NCBI RefSeq assembly: GCF_013359595.1
Contig: NZ_JABFMP010000040.1
Location: 1-49,947 of the forward strand
Direction of reading: 5' to 3'
DNA length: 49,947 nucleotides
DNA from: Pseudomonas sp. C1C7
Lineage (GTDB): Bacteria > Pseudomonadota > Gammaproteobacteria > Pseudomonadales > Pseudomonadaceae
Notes under the pieces: generated by a model
Databases searched by the model: none
What the model was told of the DNA's origin: nothing
What the model saw: the letters and a program-made list of their open reading frames with translations, nothing else
Shown here: positions 47,559-49,947 of the stretch, piece by piece
How the letters are laid out: every line of letters starts with the position of its first letter
Numbering within the stretch: position 1 is the first letter of the stretch
Position numbers and translations under genes: made by a program

Positions 47559-48911
47559 ATGTTTGGCATGTCCCACGAGACGTTCCTGCTGCTCGATGCA
47601 GTGGTCACGGTGATCGGGCTTATCGTCCTGATCACCAAGTTCAAGTTTCACCCCTTCATCGCCCTGATCATCGCCGCAGCCTTCCTCGGGCTGACCTCCG
47701 GCATGCCGATCGGCACCATCATCAAGGCCTTCCAGGACGGCTTCGGCGGCGTGCTCGGTTTTGTCGGCATCATCCTCGCGCTGGGCACCATGCTCGGCAA
47801 AATGATGGCCGAGTCGGGCGGGGCGGATCAGATCGCCCAGACCCTGATCCGTGCCTTCGGCAAGGAAAAGGTCCAGTGGGCCATGATGTTCGCCGCGTTC
47901 CTGGTGGGCATTCCGCTGTTCTTCGAAATCGGCTTCGTGCTGCTGATCCCGCTGGTGTTCATCGTTGCCCGGCGCACCGGCGTGTCGATCATCAAGATCG
48001 GCATCCCGCTGCTGGCCGGCCTGTCCGCGGTACACGGCCTGGTGCCGCCGCACCCGGGGCCGCTGCTGGCGATCGGCGTGTTCGGCGCGGATATCGGCAA
48101 GACCATCCTGTACGGCCTGATCGTGGCACTGCCAACGGCGATTATTGCCGGTCCCATCTTCGGTACCTTCATTGCCAAGCACATCCCCGGCCATCCGAAC
48201 CAGGAGCTGGTGGATCAACTGGCCCGTGAATCGGATTCGGCCGACCTGCCGAGCTTCGGCATCACCCTGGTCACCGTGCTGTCGCCGGTGTTCCTGATGC
48301 TGCTCAAGACCTTCGCCGACGTGGTGCTGCCGGACGGCAACTTCTTCCGCACCTTCATGGACCTGATCGGCCACCCGATCTCGGCCTTGCTGCTGGCCTT
48401 GCTGCTGTCGCTGTACACCTTCGGCTACAAGCAGGGCATCGGTTCGCAACAGATCCTCAAGTGGCTGGACGCGAGCCTGGCGCCAACCGCCGCGATCATT
48501 CTGATCATCGGTGCGGGCGGTGGCTTCAAGCAGATGCTGGTGACCAGCGGTGTGGGCGACGTGATCGGCCACATGGCCGTGGCGGCGCAGATTTCGCCGA
48601 TCCTGCTGGCGTGGCTGGTGGCGGCGGTGATCCGTATCGCCACAGGTTCCGCGACCGTGGCGACCATCACCGGCGCGGGCATCGTGGTGCCGGTAGTGGG
48701 GATGATTCCAGGGGTCAACCGCGAACTGCTGGTGCTGGCCACCGGCGCCGGTTCCCTGATCCTGTCCCACGTGAACGACGCCGGTTTCTGGCTGGTCAAG
48801 CAGTACTTCAACATGACCGTGGCGGAAACCTTCAAGACCTGGACCGCGATGGAAACCATCCTGTCGGTGGTGGGGTTGGGCTTTATTCTGTTGTTGTCGT
48901 TGTTCGTTTAA
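47559..48911 (+). CDS. gntP: Gluconate permease (GntP family)
   Basis: A 450-residue inner-membrane gluconate:H+ symporter of the GntP family. About 12 hydrophobic segments are visible, beginning with LLLDAVVTVIGLIVLITKF and FIALIIAAAFLGLTSGM. The family block FEIGFVLLIPLVFIVARRTG and the substrate region HGLVPPHPGPLLAIGVFGAD are intact, as is RIATGSATVATITGAGIV near the C-terminus. The ribosome-binding site CAGGAG lies 10 nt before the ATG. A third GntR site and an A-rich leader suggest its own promoter. A strong terminator follows. Confidence 0.97.
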   Translation: MFGMSHETFLLLDAVVTVIGLIVLITKFKFHPFIALIIAAAFLGLTSGMPIGTIIKAFQDGFGGVLGFVGIILALGTMLGKMMAESGGADQIAQTLIRAFGKEKVQWAMMFAAFLVGIPLFFEIGFVLLIPLVFIVARRTGVSIIKIGIPLLAGLSAVHGLVPPHPGPLLAIGVFGADIGKTILYGLIVALPTAIIAGPIFGTFIAKHIPGHPNQELVDQLARESDSADLPSFGITLVTVLSPVFLMLLKTFADVVLPDGNFFRTFMDLIGHPISALLLALLLSLYTFGYKQGIGSQQILKWLDASLAPTAAIILIIGAGGGFKQMLVTSGVGDVIGHMAVAAQISPILLAWLVAAVIRIATGSATVATITGAGIVVPVVGMIPGVNRELLVLATGAGSLILSHVNDAGFWLVKQYFNMTVAETFKTWTAMETILSVVGLGFILLLSLFV

Positions 48912-48924
48912 GCGATTCGGCAGG

Positions 48925-48958
48925 CACAAAAAAACCGCAGCGATGCGGTTTTTTTGTG
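48925..48958. terminator. Bidirectional terminator after gntP
   Basis: CACAAAAAAACCGCA and TGCGGTTTTTTTGTG form a 15-bp perfect stem with a GCGA loop. The A- and T-tracts on both sides allow it to serve gntP and the convergent RHS-core gene. Confidence 0.92.
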
Positions 48959-48987
48959 GGCGCAATCAATCGATCAACATCAACGCC

Positions 48988-49794
48988 TTATCCGCCGCGT
49001 ATGTCGGATACCGCGGATGCTCTGATGCCTCGGGAGCTTGAAGGGAACTGACGGGTACCCGAATCGGTGCCGCTAATACGGAGTCCGTCTCGTGTTCTGA
49101 CCGTGGTGTACTCGTTTTGTGGGCGCACACCATAGTTGCCCTCAAGAACAAATTTTGTGTGTTTGTATTTAATCGGAGTCGCGCCGGCGCCTGTCTGGGT
49201 AGCAGAGCTTGTGGTGGTGGATGGCGTTGATCCTTTTGGCAAGCCCATTTGCGGCTTCGACCTTCCCAAGGTTGTTTTGCTATTTTTCAGGAAAGGTGTT
49301 TTTTGGTTTTCTGCCACTCCGGTCACGATACTCGCGATGGCCCCTCTCTTGGCCTGTGAGGGTACTTTAGTAGTCCGTCCTACGCTGCCGCCTGTACCGG
49401 CCGGAGAAATCACCTCCCAAAAATATGCAAATAGTTTAAACCAACCCTCTCCCGTCGGATCCGCACGCACCATCGGCTCACAACCACAATACGCAAACCC
49501 GTTTAAGCCACCTTTCTCGAACGGACTGAATTTGTCGTAGCTTTGAAACCGCATCAATCGAGAGTTATAGACGCGATAACCATTCCCCAAAAAATACCAA
49601 TCAGTCTGTGCCTCGCGCAGTTCGCCATTAAACCCCAGACGTGTCCTGACCTCCTGCCGCGAGGACTGCTGACCATAGGGGGAATACGCGAAGCGGTGAG
49701 TGCTGCCAGCCATCTCGGCGAGCACGGTGTTTTTGCTGTCGCCGGCTAACAACAAAACGCGGGATGAGTGATTGGCAGGTTTTGATGTGGGCAT
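48988..49794 (-). CDS. Free-standing RHS-core protein with variable C-terminus
   Basis: A 268-residue protein. Residues about 12-115 form one RHS repeat-associated core: VLLLAGDSKNTVLAEMAG, YSPYGQQS, LGFNGELREAQTDWYFLGNG and YRVYNSRLMRFQSYDKFSPF, ending in DPTG (about 112-115). In full RHS proteins this core closes the repeat cocoon and precedes a polymorphic toxin. Here only the tip module remains, followed by about 150 residues of unknown fold with a Ser/Thr/Gly-rich linker (about 188-208) and a basic C-terminal part (YKHTKFVLEGNYGVRPQ). No upstream RHS repeats, VgrG or immunity gene are in view. Codon use and GC look lower than in the neighbours, which suggests transfer. Start ATG 49794 with AAGG upstream. 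Toxin function is an inference. Confidence 0.85.
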   Translation of the reverse strand: MPTSKPANHSSRVLLLAGDSKNTVLAEMAGSTHRFAYSPYGQQSSRQEVRTRLGFNGELREAQTDWYFLGNGYRVYNSRLMRFQSYDKFSPFEKGGLNGFAYCGCEPMVRADPTGEGWFKLFAYFWEVISPAGTGGSVGRTTKVPSQAKRGAIASIVTGVAENQKTPFLKNSKTTLGRSKPQMGLPKGSTPSTTTSSATQTGAGATPIKYKHTKFVLEGNYGVRPQNEYTTVRTRDGLRISGTDSGTRQFPSSSRGIRASAVSDIRGG

Positions 49795-49885
49795 GGCAGG
49801 GCCTTTGTGTGACGAGACGTCAATGAAGGCCTCCAGCATTTCATGTTGTCCCGGCGCCGGGAACTGACAGAACTACCAGGTTCCC

Positions 49886-49947
49886 TGTAGGAGCTGCCGC
49901 AGGCTGCGATCTTTTGATTTTGATTTAAAAAAACAAGATCAAAAGAT
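49886..49947. repeat. Intergenic palindrome, GGCTGCGATC family, cut by the window end
   Basis: TGTAGGAGCTGCCGCAGGC plus GATCTTTTGATTTTGA and the start of the returning arm (AAGATCAAAAGAT). Confidence 0.85.

Noticed and set aside
47556..48965. 469-codon frame opposite gntP
   Set aside because: Gln/His/Asp/Arg-rich antisense shadow that runs through the gntP terminator.
1..49947. CRISPR array made of the regularly recurring palindromes
   Set aside because: The repeats are dispersed between genes, with no uniform spacers and no cas genes; they are REP-type elements.

Overview
The window reads as chromosomal DNA of a fluorescent Pseudomonas (P. fluorescens group, by inference). The grounds are GC-rich coding sequence, a contiguous Entner-Doudoroff/glucose-uptake cluster (gap, edd-glk-gltR-gltS, gtsABCD-oprB, hexR, zwf-pgl-eda), the pair fadD2/fadD1 next to phaJ and a lysophospholipase-like gene, a heme cell-surface-signalling locus, and two families of intergenic palindromes found in almost every gap. 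No rRNA, tRNA, CRISPR array, transposase, integrase or phage gene was seen.

Layout. 0-5.4 kb: an AlkA-type DNA glycosylase, a CaiB/BaiF CoA-transferase, a double-Cache chemoreceptor and a small DUF454 membrane protein. 5.4-10.5 kb (minus strand): heme acquisition, transcribed in the order ECF sigma factor, FecR-type regulator, TonB-dependent heme receptor with signalling domain, heme oxygenase; a Fur-box palindrome precedes the sigma gene. 10.6-30.2 kb: central glucose catabolism, with methylglyoxal synthase and GAP dehydrogenase on the minus strand, then edd-glk, the GltR/GltS two-component system, an AGE-family sugar isomerase, the glucose ABC transporter and OprB porin, a hexose-6-phosphate mutarotase, HexR (minus) and zwf-pgl-eda. 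30.4-34.1 kb: a class V aminotransferase, a DUF3820 protein, a DUF2383 four-helix protein, a MaoC/PhaJ hydratase and an alpha/beta hydrolase. 34.3-38.1 kb: two paralogous long-chain acyl-CoA synthetases. 38.2-45.6 kb: small stress and hypothetical proteins, a BrkB-like membrane protein overlapping a peptide deformylase, an exported methyltransferase, a GNAT, a BdlA-like PAS-PAS-MCP protein, an unknown Gln/Ala-rich protein and a GST. 45.7-48.9 kb: gluconate uptake (gntR, gntK, gntP). 49-49.8 kb: a free-standing RHS-core protein with its own variable C-terminus.

How the parts work together. Glucose enters through OprB, is bound by GtsA and imported by GtsBCD, is phosphorylated by Glk and oxidised by Zwf and Pgl to 6-phosphogluconate. 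Gluconate enters through GntP and is phosphorylated by GntK to the same intermediate. Edd and Eda split it to pyruvate and glyceraldehyde-3-phosphate, which Gap uses. Three regulatory layers are visible in the DNA: HexR-type dyads before gap and zwf (and weakly edd), GntR-type TAGCGCT operators in the gnt locus, and A-rich AANAANAA leaders (the Hfq/Crc catabolite-repression motif) before gltR, the isomerase, gtsA, oprB, zwf, gntP and fadD2.

The most interesting new-looking signals are regulatory. (1) The isomerase and gtsA promoters share a composite element with identical internal spacing through to the -10 box; it is built from phased GTNAC half-sites, and similar half-sites precede oprB. 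It is a candidate GltR activation site. (2) hxuA and hemO have the same ECF-type promoter (TTTTTACT-N18-CGTCTCGTTA), and the T-tract of the hxuA terminator doubles as the hemO -35. (3) There is an orphan RHS-core protein with a possible toxin tail and no immunity gene in view. No wholly new multi-gene system is evident; most of the window is well-understood core metabolism.
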